A DNA stretch of 64,000 nucleotides from Anisodus tanguticus (lineage: Eukaryota > Streptophyta > Magnoliopsida > Solanales > Solanaceae), in assembly GCA_034509755.1 (NCBI GenBank), contig CM067549.1, forward strand, positions 31,082,001 to 31,146,000. The letters are read 5' to 3'. The notes beneath the pieces were generated by a model. The model had not been told where the DNA came from and made no database searches. It worked only from the letters and a program-made list of their open reading frames with translations. The translations under genes were made by a program, and so were the position numbers. This document shows positions 33,254 to 43,825 of the stretch, piece after piece (positions within the stretch are counted from its first letter, which is position 1; the number at the start of each line of letters is the position of its first letter).

Positions 33254-36138
33254 GTCACGACCCCTTTTTAGTAATTGTGTTGGCACCTACATAATCCCAC
33301 CACGTAGGCGAACCACTCCCAATTATCATAATTATGATAAGATATAAATAAAAGTGGAAGAAATGTAACACTACATAAGCAGTTTGATAATATATAATGC
33401 GGAAGAAAATATAAGTCTGTCACAACCAAACACCCCTAAGTAATTTATTATGTGGGTATGGGAGCACTAACAATCTGATACAAGTCTGAGAAATGGGCAC
33501 GCAGGCCAAAAACCAAATACATAGTCTGAAACAACTCTCTCAAGTGCAAGAAAAAAATGGTGATAAAGAAGGAGCATCCAAAGGTATGCAGAAGATAGCA
33601 TCCTCACCCTGAATACCGATGATCAACAGCTCGAACTCAGCCACGTGGTCTCGAGCTGGTGGTTGGATATGTATATACATCAAGCAAAGATGCAGCAAGT
33701 GTAGCATGAGTACACATCGTACCCCCATAGACATCATAGGTCGACAACGACGGAAGTACATAATAAGAGATAAATACCAAGTAATCATATTCTACGCAGT
33801 CCAATAATCTAGGTAAGTCATATAATCCTTATAACGAGTCACAAAATTCACATAATACCTTATTTCAATAAGAGTTCATACATATTCACATTATTTAGTT
33901 TCCAAGAATTCTACAATAACTCAAGTATCAAACAAGTAAAATCCTTCCATGTCCAGAACTTAGTCAAATCATCAGCAATCACTTCAATACAGGTTCAATG
34001 ACAAATAATCAATGATGTGGCATATATATTTATGATGTGAATGCAATGCATATGTAAGGTACCTTTCCATTCAACGGTATACATACTTCATAGGGGTATG
34101 CCATATGAAAGTGACCCAGGGAGACCCCTGAAGGACATACACCACTGCGGAAAATCGGATCACGGAGCCTAGCTCTTGGCTGTAATAATATCATGTTGCA
34201 GACGTATAACTCTGATCCCCACATATCCATATTATCTCAGTGTTGCAATAATCTCAACAGTGTTCTTACCTTTTCCAGTCTCCTGGACCCATATCATAAT
34301 CATACCACTCCAATATCAATATCATCAGAACCATGAATGTATGAATGTAAATGACATATAGAAGGCAAAAATCATGATATAATGAGATGCAACCAAACAA
34401 AGAGATGAAATATCACATGCTTTCAAGAATTCAATTCACATATACAAATTCAAGTACAATTCAGGATATCATATCAAAAGCTTATGTAATGAGAAAATAT
34501 ATCGAGCAACTATGGCAACAAGCCCAAATAATCAATAGTCGGAACTAGGATGAGGTTGATTCCCCAAACCTCATCATCACAGTTCAACACCGGTACCCAC
34601 TCAAATTTTCATCACAACCGCCTGAGTGGGACCCCTAAACACGCCAAACATCCTTCAATATTTATAACTAATTATGCATTTCTATTGCAATCTCGAAAAG
34701 CTAAACTGTATCCTACCTCAAAGCCGAGCAGGAGTGCTACATGATCAAGCCTCAATGACAGTCTTTCCCCTCATTTGCACCTCGCGATGGTCAAAGTCTA
34801 TCCACGCATATAATCTATTCGTTAATACAAAGCTTTCACAACATACAAGGATATAGACCTTACAAATAAGACTTTAAAATACCGACCAGGGCCCACGTCA
34901 CCAAGATTCGAATTTTAATATCCAAAAACCATTATTACCTACTAGGTAATGAAATCCTTAAATTAATTAGAAATCTATACACATTTGAACCCTCAATTGA
35001 ACAATAATAATAAAGTCCCAATTTGAAACTCTAGATATTTCTCCCTTTTGGAAACAAGTTTCTATAATCAAATTAAGCCTAAAACTATGATTATCTATCA
35101 TCATCCAACCCTAATTCACAATAATAACACCTTTTAAATCATAAACCTCTATTAAAATCAATCACGTAACTCTCTTATTCTCAAAAACAAATAAAATTCA
35201 TTTTCTCCAACTTAATAACCTGCTAAACTACCATTAAAGAGCTTAGAAACGTAACTTAATCTATAAAAGGGGAAGAATCTATTACCTCAAGGTTGAAATT
35301 GCTCCTAAGGCTCTGAAATTACTCTAAGGCAGTGCTGGTTTTGAGGATTTCTATTTTGGGAAAGGAATTTTCTGACCTAGGGAATTTATAGGAATCTGGT
35401 ACAATTCTTCAGCCCTAGCGGAATCGACCCCACTAGAGCGGACTCACTGCGGCGGAAAACTCTTCACTGGGGAGATAGTCATTTGACACCTCAACCCTCG
35501 CCACGACGGACCTAACTCTGCAGTAGCGGAAACCCTCCATCATCCAACCTCTGCTTCGGTGAGCTAACCACTCATCGAGGTGGACCCATCGAAGTGAATA
35601 TTGGTGCCACCGTAGCGGACACCAGACACCAGCAATAGGAAAATCAGCCAACACCTCTATCAAACACACAAAACACTCACGGGACCCCCGAGACACAAAC
35701 CAGATATACACGTCTAAGGTAAATAGTACTATGAACTCGCTCGTACCCTCGGATTTCCCAAATAATCAAGCTAAGACATACGTTTCTAAAGAATCGCACA
35801 GGAAACCAAATATCAAAATTTCACAAATAAATCCACAAAACACATTTGATTGCCTTAGGAAACGAACCAATGACTCGACCAAGTCATAAATGACATTTAT
35901 GTACTACAAGAAGTGATGGAACGTGGAAATGAATCCATTTAGTCAAAAGTCAACTTTGAGTCGTACTAACCAACTCTAAGTTTCCAAACTTCAGATTTGT
36001 ATCTGAAACTCATGAAATTAGACCTCGGAATCCATGCCACCCATCCCCACGCATCACAAACCCCATATGAAGACTATGGGAAGGGTCAAATAAGAAAATA
36101 AGGTTCTTTAGCTAGAAACAACCAGACAAATCGTTACA
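33254..36138 (-). repeat. 3' LTR of the minus-strand gypsy element
   Basis: Read on the minus strand, the LTR starts TGTAACGATTTGTCTGG (ending at 36138) and ends GGGGTCGTGACA (at 33254). It has the GC-rich 'gcgg...ccgctacgg' patches (35410-35650) typical of long Solanaceae gypsy LTRs. Length is about 2.9 kb. Small frames inside are not genes. Confidence 0.8.
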
Positions 36139-36199
36139 TCAAATACCAAGTAAACAACCGTTCATCCTCAAATAGAGAGAAACGAACAAGGGAAACGTA

Positions 36200-37535
36200 C
36201 CGGAAGAAGTGAACAAGCTAGGATATCTGCTCTGCATATTGAACTCAGTCTCCCAAATCACATGCTCGATATGATGATGCCTCTACTAAACCTTTACCGA
36301 AGCTATCTTTCGATCTCAACTTCCTTACTTGCTGGTCTAATATAGCCACATACTCCTCCTCGAACTCCAAATTTTGATCAAGCAATACGGAGTCCTACTG
36401 GATAATATAAGAACCATCGGCATGATACTTTTTCAGCGTAGACACATGGAAAACTGGATGAACACCTGAAAGACCTCGTGGCAGAGCCATCTCATATACC
36501 ACCTCTCTAACTTTCTAAAGAACCTAAAATGGTCCAATATACCTCGGACTCAACTTCCCTCTCTTGTCGAATCTCATCACACCCTTCATAAGCGAAACCT
36601 TCTGAAGAACCTTGTCTCCAACCATAAACTCTAAGTCTCGGATCTTCCGATCCACATACTCCTCCTGCCTGCTCTGCTCTGCCAGGAGCTTATCTTGGAT
36701 CACCTTCATCTCTCCAATAAATCACTCAACAAATCAGTACCCCAAGGACAAACCTCGAACGTATCAAACCAACTAATCAGAGATTGATATCTCCTACCAT
36801 ACAAGGCCTCGAACGGTGCCATATTGATACTGGAATGATAAATATTTTTGTACACAAACTCTGCCAAAGGTAAGAACTAGTCCCAACGTCCACCAAAATC
36901 AATCACATAGGCTTACAAAATAACTTCCAATACATGAATACTCTGCTCGGATTTACCGTCGATCTGAGGGTAAAATGATATTGAGATCCAAGCGAGTACC
37001 CGACTCTCTCTGCAAAGTCCGCCAGAAATGCAAAGTAAACTGAGTATCTCGATATGAGATGATAGAAATAGGAAGCCCATAAAGATGAACAATCTCCCAG
37101 ATATAGATCTTAGCCAACTTCTCTGCATTATACATCGTCTGAACCAAAATGAAATACACAGACTTGATCAATCTATCAACAATGACCCAAATAACATTAA
37201 ACTTGCCCAAAGTCTTGGGCAATCCTATTACAAAATCCATAACGATCCTCTACCACTTCTACTTAGGAATGGACATCCTCCGAGACATACCATCGGGACG
37301 CTGGTGCTCATTATTGACCTGCTGGAAATTCTAACACAGAGAACAAAATTAGCAATTTCTTTCTTCATCATCCCCCACCCGTAGTGCTGCCTCAAATATG
37401 CATCTTAGTAGTACCTGGATGAATCGAATACCTAGAGTTGTGGGCCTCCTCCATAATCAATCTAGTCAAATCTCCCACACGAGGCACACATACTCTACCC
37501 TTGATCATCATAACACATTCACTATCAATCATGGC
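36200..37535 (-). pseudogene. gypsy integrase and C-terminal domain, broken
   Basis: From the right, the minus strand reads an integrase N-terminal part (VCVPRVGDLTRLIMEEAHNS, IHPGT, 37400-37530). The core at 36953-37240 follows (MDFVIGLPKTLGKFNVIWVI, VDRLIKSVYFI). The second catalytic Asp position reads ISYRDTQFT, where the family has Asp in place of Tyr. SEQSIHVLEVIL carries the Glu. The segment 36524-36709 has the GPY/F module (LSPRYIGPF), and a chromodomain-like tail (DQNLEFEEEYVAILDQQVR, near 36330-36380) precedes the LTR. Several stops occur. Integrase would insert the cDNA, and the chromodomain would guide it to chromatin. Confidence 0.85.
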
Positions 37536-37574
37536 CTACGTATTAAGACCGTAAGGTTACAATAGCTTACGGTA

Positions 37575-38186
37575 TTGTCACTATTGGTGAGTTCTCCACA
37601 AAACTGTTTGGCATTGATGAAAGTGCTGGATGAAGCACATGTTCCTACTAGCACGAGCGTCGAGAGCTTCGCTACTACAATAGCTCATATCATGGGTGAT
37701 CACCGAATGTCGTTCTGGAAAAATGAATTGCCCAAGGAAGGGATGATGTACAACAAAGCACTGTACATTATTATTGAGTGCAAGAACAAGATCATAGAGC
37801 AAGTTCTGGTGGACAACAAGGTCGGGTTGAATATTTTCCCCACAACTACACTCGAACAATTGGGATATGACATGGGTAAGATAAGAAAAAGCCACGCGAA
37901 TGTAAGAGAATTTGATAGAGCTCAGAGTGATCCAGTCGGAGAAGTTGACATATGTATCCAAATAGGACCCACTAAGTTCATCATTGAGTTCCAGGTCATG
38001 TCAATGTCTACCAATTATAATTTACTTTTTGGAAGGCCTTGGATTCATGCGGCCGGAGCCATACCATCTTCTTTGAATCAGGCCATGAAATTCATATGGG
38101 AAGGACATGAAGTAGCGATACACGAGGAGAAAAGTATCCATAAATACCCCGAACAACTCTATCCCCGTGATCGAAGGAATTTCTAA
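37575..38186 (+). pseudogene. Tat/Ogre-type aspartic protease region
   Basis: The 203-residue uninterrupted frame reads LMKVLDEAHVPTSTSVE, then NKALYIIIECKNKIIEQ. The active-site strand is VLVDNKVGLNIFPTTTL, followed by VGEVDICIQIGPTKF and NLLFGRPWIHAAGAIPSSLN. This is the standard layout of Tat/Ogre protease, where the active strand is normally Asp-(Asn/Gly)-Gly-Ser-Gly. Here Lys-Val replaces Gly-Ser, so activity is doubtful. The protease would process Gag-Pol. It overlaps the next frame by about 20 bases at 38167-38186. Confidence 0.8.
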
Positions 38187-38457
38187 AGGAACCGATTCCC
38201 ACGTGGTAGAATTAGTAGGGGCCGCATATGCAGAGGATGTCATACAAGTCTCAATGTCAGCAGCATACAAAATGGTTATCTCCACAATGCTTCAAAATGG
38301 CTTCGAGCCAGGAAGAGGTCTTGGGAAAAATCTACAGGACATCACAGAACCAATTACGTTACCCGCCAATGAGTTCCGATATGGCCTCGGATACGTCCCC
38401 AGCCTAAAAGTATCCTCCAAAGAAAGTGGAAAGAAAAAGGATTCCCTGAAGCTATGA
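38167..38457 (+). pseudogene. G-patch-like segment of a Tat/Ogre polyprotein
   Basis: The 96-residue frame contains MVISTMLQNGFEPGRGLGKN and LPANEFRYGLGYVPS, matching the 'M---GY-PG-GLG ... GLGY-P' segment between protease and RT in Tat-lineage elements. A stop follows at 38455. The overlap with the protease frame implies a frameshift between them. Confidence 0.75.
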
Positions 38458-38817
38458 AAGCTAATCCCGAGTCTATACCAGTTATTTCCTGTCACGATAC
38501 CGGCACCAGATGCAAATGATGCTGAATAATAGATAGGGATGCTATTCGAAGAAGAAGATCGCATGGTGATCCTGGAAGAACACACTGAAGTGCCTACAAA
38601 TCGCGATGCGAAACCTAGCGAAAGGATCACCAAATGGACCTCCATTCCACTCCTGGTTCCTCTACAGCCATGATAATGTTTTTATAAGCTTTCAAAAATT
38701 GGTGTAGCACAGTTGAGGCCCGACTATTCACCTTTTATATACTTCCCTCATAATATTTATTAGAAAATAGAAATGACTCGATGTTGATCCGATTTAGGAC
38801 TGCAGTCGTGCTGATTT

Positions 38818-39350
38818 TTGCAAAATGAAAAGCCTCATTTTATTAAAATTATGCTTTATTTTACTTTACTTTGCCTTTGCCTTTATATTACTAATCACGT
38901 TTTGCCTTGCATTTCAGTAATAAAAAATAAATCAACCCCTAATGTCATGATATGTCACAAAGTGAGCAAGTCAAATATTGAGGTTGAAGAAGAATACGGC
39001 GAGGAAATAGGTTCACCAGAAGATCTTCTCGATAAAGAAGACCAATACAAGAACATGCAAAAGCATGATTTGAATGAAATAGAAGCCATTGATATAGGGT
39101 GCGATAGAATAGTCAAAGAGACATGAATTAGTACGCACATAGGGTTGCCACAAAAGGAAGAGTTAATCAGTTTACTGAAAGAATATGTGGATGTATTTGC
39201 ATGGTCTTACGCAGATATGCCTGGCTTAAGCACAAATATTGTGGCACATAAGTCACCTATTAATCCTGGGTTTGCGCCAGTAAATCATAAGATCAACCAA
39301 TGAGCTTTCAGGAGACGCACTGGTCTTAGAAAAAATAGGTGGCCAAAGAG
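38818..39350 (+). pseudogene. linker and RT N-terminal edge of the Tat/Ogre element
   Basis: The frame at 38818-39126 ends in an acidic linker (SPEDLLDKEDQYKNMQ). After a stop the sequence reads EELISLLKEYVDVFAWSYAD and MPGLSTNIVAHKSPINPG, the usual entry into Tat-type RT. It decays by about 39350, and no palm domain follows. The rest of pol is deleted. Confidence 0.7.
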
Positions 39351-40315
39351 GCCCAAAACATTCGACTCAGATGGAGTCAAGAGATGTTATGCGTGAATGC
39401 ACGCTATTCCATGTAATCACATTTTCTTTACTAGTAAGCACTACATCAAGACCTATATCTTATAGCAGAGATACGTAGAAGGACCGGGTTCCAGTCTTTT
39501 TCCTTGTAATAGAATGAAAGAATCCAAACTACTTCCTTTATGTATTATGAACTACGCAATGACCTATTTTCTCCAAGGCGGGATACGTAGGCAGTCCATT
39601 TTGGACCCGATCATATCAATAGAAAACCAAAATTATATTTATTCGGAACTAAGTTCGACCTGATTCTTACTGCAACAAGATACATAGGCGCTCTCTGAGC
39701 TCGGTCTCACCAAAAGAAACACCAAAGAAACCCGTAGGAAGCCACAGGGGCCGAATATTTTGGAAAGATCTCAAAAATTCCCGAAGACAGAGTCGACAAA
39801 GGATAGTCCTTGTCATAGCTTCAACTGTGGTAGTGGGGGTCTCAAAAATCCTTCGCTAATTAAGTCGCCGCGAGGGTTTGATGGTACAAACTACAGACTG
39901 GGCAGGATTTTTGAGGAGATCTAAAAAAATCTGCATAAAGGAATCCAAAGGAGAAGTCTTGCTTCAAAGCGCATGTCATGACAGTTTTCAAAAACACATA
40001 TTTACTTATCATTTTCAAAATCAACAAGTTTGAAAAAAAATTAAAATATTTTTGGAAATCTCATATCCATATTTTAAATATTTCTTACTAAACTCAAAAT
40101 ATATCATGTTACCGAGCCCCGAACTGGAATGATCCGGTAGAAGGAGGACAAAACAACCAGGGACAGGAGTTGACCTTGGTCAAAACTAACAATTTTTCTG
40201 TGGATGCAGGTTCAAGTCTGTCGCCATAGGGAGACAACATATTTTTACTAACCCGTTTATTCATGTTTGCAAAATAGGGAAAAAGCCACAACTGGAATAT
40301 GGTAGAGTAAAAGGG
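39351..40315 (+). other. Tat-type 3' untranslated region
   Basis: There is no gene. The repeated phrase 'gagatacgtag(g/a)' at 39470, 39588 and 39685 and the style of the sequence fit the long 3' UTR of Tat/Ogre elements. It leads into the short repeats that begin about 40318. Confidence 0.5.
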
Positions 40316-40317
40316 TT

Positions 40318-40480
40318 ATCGAACCATGAGGGTCACAGTCAACAAGATAAACAAAGGATAATCTGACCGAGAGGGTCACAGTCAAAGATAAACAAAAGGT
40401 AATCTGACCGAGAGGGTCACAACCAACAGATGAATAAAAGGGTAATTTGACCAAGAGGGTCATGGCCCACATAAAGGATG
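40318..40480 (+). repeat. short tandem repeats, 41-45 bp period
   Basis: Four units begin with a motif like TGACCGAGAGGGTCAC (40319, 40364, 40405, 40448) and continue 'agtcaa..agataaacaaa.gg(t)aatc'. They lie just before, and share the 'gagagggt' theme with, the 100-bp array. Confidence 0.8.
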
Positions 40481-40489
40481 AAGAAAAAA

Positions 40490-42110
40490 CAACTCGGTCA
40501 TGAGAGTCGCATAAAGTCAGGATGATGTAAAACTGGTGGGAGGGTTGCGGACTTCATTCCTAAAGTTTGAGTGACGTAAATCCGTCCGAAATGGTTGCAG
40601 TATTTTCTCAATAGAGTCAAGCAACATAAATCCAGTCGAGAGGTTGCAGTGTTCGTTGAAAAGAGTTCGAGTAGCGTAAATCCTATCGAAGGGGTCACAG
40701 TATCCGCTCAATAGAGTCAAACAACATAAATCCAATTGAGACACTGTGATGTTCACTGAAAAGAGTTCGAGTGGCATAAATTTGGCCGAAGGGGTCACAG
40801 TATCTGCTCAACAGAGTCAAGCTATATAAATCTGGTCGAGAGGCTGTGATGTTTGTTGAAAAGAGTCCGAGTGGGGTAAATTTGGCCGAAGGGGTCCCAA
40901 TGTCCGCTCAAATGAGTCAAATGATATAATTCCGGTCAAAAGGTTGCGGTATTCGCTAAAAAAAATTCAAAGTTGCGTAAATTAGGCCGAATGGGTGGTA
41001 GTGTCTTCTCAACAGAGTCAAGCAACATAAATCTGGTCGAGAGGCTGCAGTGTTCACTGAAAAGAGTATGAGTTGCATAAATCTGGCATAATAGAGTTGT
41101 AGTGTCCGCTCAATAGAGTTAAGCGACATAAATCTTATTGAGAGGTTGCAGTGTCACTAAAAAGAAGTCTGAGTGGCGTAAATCCGACCGAAGGGATCCA
41201 GTGTCCGTTCAAAAGAGTCAAGAGACATAAATCCAATAGAGAGGCTGTGGTGTTTGCTGAAAATATTTTGAGGGGTGTAAGTCTGACTGAAGGTGGTCGC
41301 AGTGTCTGCTCAACAGATTCAAGCAATATAAATATGATCGAGAGACTACAGTGTTCACTGAAAAGAAGTTCGAGTGGCGTAAATCTGGCTGAATGGGGTC
41401 GCAGTGTTCGCTCAACAGAGTCAAGCAACGTAAATCCGGTTGAAGAGGTAGCAGTGTTCGCTCAATAGAGTCAAGTGACATAAAAATTAGCGAGAGGAAG
41501 TGATGTTTGCTAAATAGGGTCAGAGTGGTATAAATTCGATCGAAGGGGGTCACAGTGTCTACTCAATAGAGTCAAACGAGATAAATTTGATCGAGAGGCT
41601 ATGTTGTTTGCTGAAAATAGTCAGAGTGGCTTAAATCCGATCAAAGGGGTTGTAATGTCCGCTCAATAGATTCAAGCAACATAAATCTAGTTGAGAGGTT
41701 GTGTTGTTCATTGAAAAGAGTCAGAGTGGCATAAATCCAGCCGAAGGGGTCATAATGTTTGCTCAATAGAGTCAAGAGACATAAATCCAGTCAAGAGGCT
41801 TCGGTGTTTCGCTGAAAAAAAGTTTGAGTGGCATAAATCGTGCGGAAGCGGTCGCGGTGTCCGCTTAACAGAGTCAAGAGACATAAATTCGATCGAGAGG
41901 TTGTGGTGTTCGCTACAAAATGAAGAAGTCTGAGTGGCATAAATCTAGCCGAAGGGGTCGAAGTGTCCGCTCAACAAAGTCAGGTGATGTAAAACCAATC
42001 GAGAGGTTGTAGTGTTCACTATAATGGGTCCAAGTGATGTAAAATTGGTCGAGAGGCCGCGGTATTCTCCCAAGTAGTTAAGATGATGTAAAAACAATCA
42101 AGGAGACCGT
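40490..42110 (+). repeat. tandem array, 100-bp units of two 50-bp halves
   Basis: The phrase '(t)ggccgaa(g)ggggtcacagt' recurs at 40581, 40681, 40781 and 40881, exactly 100 bp apart, and continues with small drifts to about 42110, so roughly 16 units. Each unit has two related halves: one with 'cgaaggggtcgcagtgtccgctcaacagagtcaag' and one with 'cgagaggctgcagtgttcgctgaaaagagt'. Both halves share 'cataaatccgg(t/c)cga'. Copies differ by 10-20% by eye. Small frames here are products of the repeat. Confidence 0.92.
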
Positions 42111-42713
42111 GGTATTCATCCTGGAGAATCAAGACAACAAAAAAAAAGAATGACGAGAGGGGCATTCATCAACAAAAATCAAATCAATCAGAAAAATAAA
42201 AAAGACACTCCATGATGTTGCAAGGCAAAAAGAGACATGTTCGGAACTGCTTAGAGTACCAGCCAGTCAAGCCGGATCCATATGCATGCGGAGTAACGTG
42301 AAAATCTTTTTTGTGCAGCCGGTCGAGACAAAGTTCCACGATAGTCAAGATCTTTAGACATGAGTCGGAAGCTAGTCCAAAACCATGCTCCACCACACTT
42401 GTTCTTTTATTTTTAGAAGAGTTTCCCTTATAAGGGATAACTCTTTGTCCGATTGAGTCGAACTACAAATGACTTGATTCTCGAAACCGAGGATATGTAA
42501 GTGGACTCAATATCAGAGAGCGAGTTACTTTCCAATAGATTCATTTTAAACTTTTACTTTATTTAGTCCTCTTTGAGTCGAACTACCGGTGGACTGAATT
42601 CACAAAAATCATGCAAAAACCGAGAAACATTTTGACTTGTCGGTAAAAATTAGGTTTGTCAAATTTCATTACTCATGGATGGTCCTTCCATCCCCGAAAA
42701 ATGAAGGGGCAGT
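42111..42713 (+). other. end of Tat-type 3' UTR with polypurine tract
   Basis: Here are the tail of the array and a unique stretch, including two diverged 'gtcgaactac...tgactt(g)' segments (42459 and 42578). The purine tract at 42696-42712 lies directly before the LTR. There is no gene. Confidence 0.55.
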
Positions 42714-43490
42714 TGTTCACACCTAATTTTTATCCTCCAATACATTATTTAATTTAGTTCTTGAGTTATGAACAGAGTAAAATATGTATTTTTACAAAGC
42801 GAAAATGATTTTATGAAATTATTCCGATGACATTTTGCCATGTTATTTGGTAAAGTGTTTTCAAATATATTATTGTATATCATTAGCGTATTTTACATAT
42901 TTTTAAGAATATCTATCACTTTCTATAATTTAAAGAAGATAATTATTTAATTAATTATTTAAATTGATAATATTAAATTAATAAATATTTTACTCTGTGA
43001 AATTAAGGAAATTTGATCAGTTAAATAGGGTGTCAAATAGCATCCTATTTTTATCCTCTAAATTGAATTAATTATGAAAGATTTTGTTTTATTTAGCTTG
43101 TATTTTAATGTTTAACCTCAAAATTCGGTTTTTCTTAGCCTTTAATTGGTTCCTGGTTTTCTCTTAATTAAGACTTGGATATAAAATGATAATAATTTGG
43201 TTGGAATTTCTAAAGGAAAGATAATATTTTTTTCACCAACTTGGCATAAGTTAATGTTTTCGAGCTAAGTTTGTAGTTGTTTTAATAAAATTTGAGAAGA
43301 CCTTCTATTAAGTCTTAGTTTGGGTAAGGAAACAAATTCCTAAAGGGTTGACCTCCTAAAAACGAACACATGTACTTTTATGTTTAGTTTACTACTTACT
43401 CTTTAACATAAAGAGATTTTGGGAAAAAATAATCCACTCTTTTAATGCTCTCGTAAAAGAAAAAGATTCTGTATTTTTAAGGGTTTAAAG
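42714..43490 (+). repeat. start of Tat-type 3' LTR, cut by hAT element
   Basis: TGTTCACACC follows the polypurine tract, as expected for an LTR start. The next 777 bp are AT-rich and non-coding. The LTR stops at the hAT terminus at 43491 and does not reappear to the right of the hAT remnant. Confidence 0.7.
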
Positions 43491-43825
43491 TAGGGGTGGC
43501 CAGTGGGCCGGGTTTGGGGCGGGTCCCAACGGGACGGGACCCGATAGGACTGGGGAGGGCAGGATCGGTCCTCTAATGGGACTGGCGAGATCCGTCAATG
43601 TCCCGTCCCGGTCCCGGTTCTGTCGGAAAAGGGGATCGGTCTTGGCAGGGCGGGGCAGGTTCGGGTCGGGATCGGGTTTTTCCATTTTTTTCCACTTAAT
43701 TTTAAAAAATAACATATATAAACACTTCAATAATTGAACAAGATAGTGTGATAAAAACATCACAAAGGCTATTTTTGTGCCTCTTATATTATTTAATAAA
43801 AATATAATATTTTTATAATATAATT

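Larger units (their letters stand above)
33254..37535 (-). mobile_element. 3' part of a chromovirus-like Ty3/gypsy element
   Basis: The element lies on the minus strand. Its 3' LTR is 33254-36138 and its pol fragment runs right to about 37535, where unrelated Tat-like sequence begins. RT, protease, gag and the 5' LTR are missing. The left edge enters copia A integrase cleanly after CATCC (33249-33253). The matching duplication is lost with the right end. Confidence 0.85.
37540..43490 (+). mobile_element. Tat/Ogre-like Ty3/gypsy fragment (protease to 3' LTR)
   Basis: The plus-strand block holds a Tat-type protease (37575-38186), a G-patch-like segment (38167-38457) and the RT N-terminal edge (about 39140-39310). 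RT, RNase H and integrase are then absent. A long 3' untranslated region with 'gatacgtaggca'-like repeats and a 100-bp tandem array follows, then a polypurine tract (GAAAAATGAAGGGGCAG) and an LTR from 42714. The LTR is cut at 43490 by the hAT element. No 5' LTR or gag is present. Confidence 0.75.

Noticed and set aside
41135..41553. Frames of about 100 residues on both strands with repeated motifs
   Set aside because: They are products of the 100-bp array. The period is not a multiple of three, so any repeat protein would shift frame from unit to unit.
40318..42110. Regularly spaced repeats that might suggest a CRISPR array
   Set aside because: The repeats are head to tail without unique spacers, have a 100-bp period and lie in a plant retrotransposon 3' UTR. 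No cas-like gene is present.
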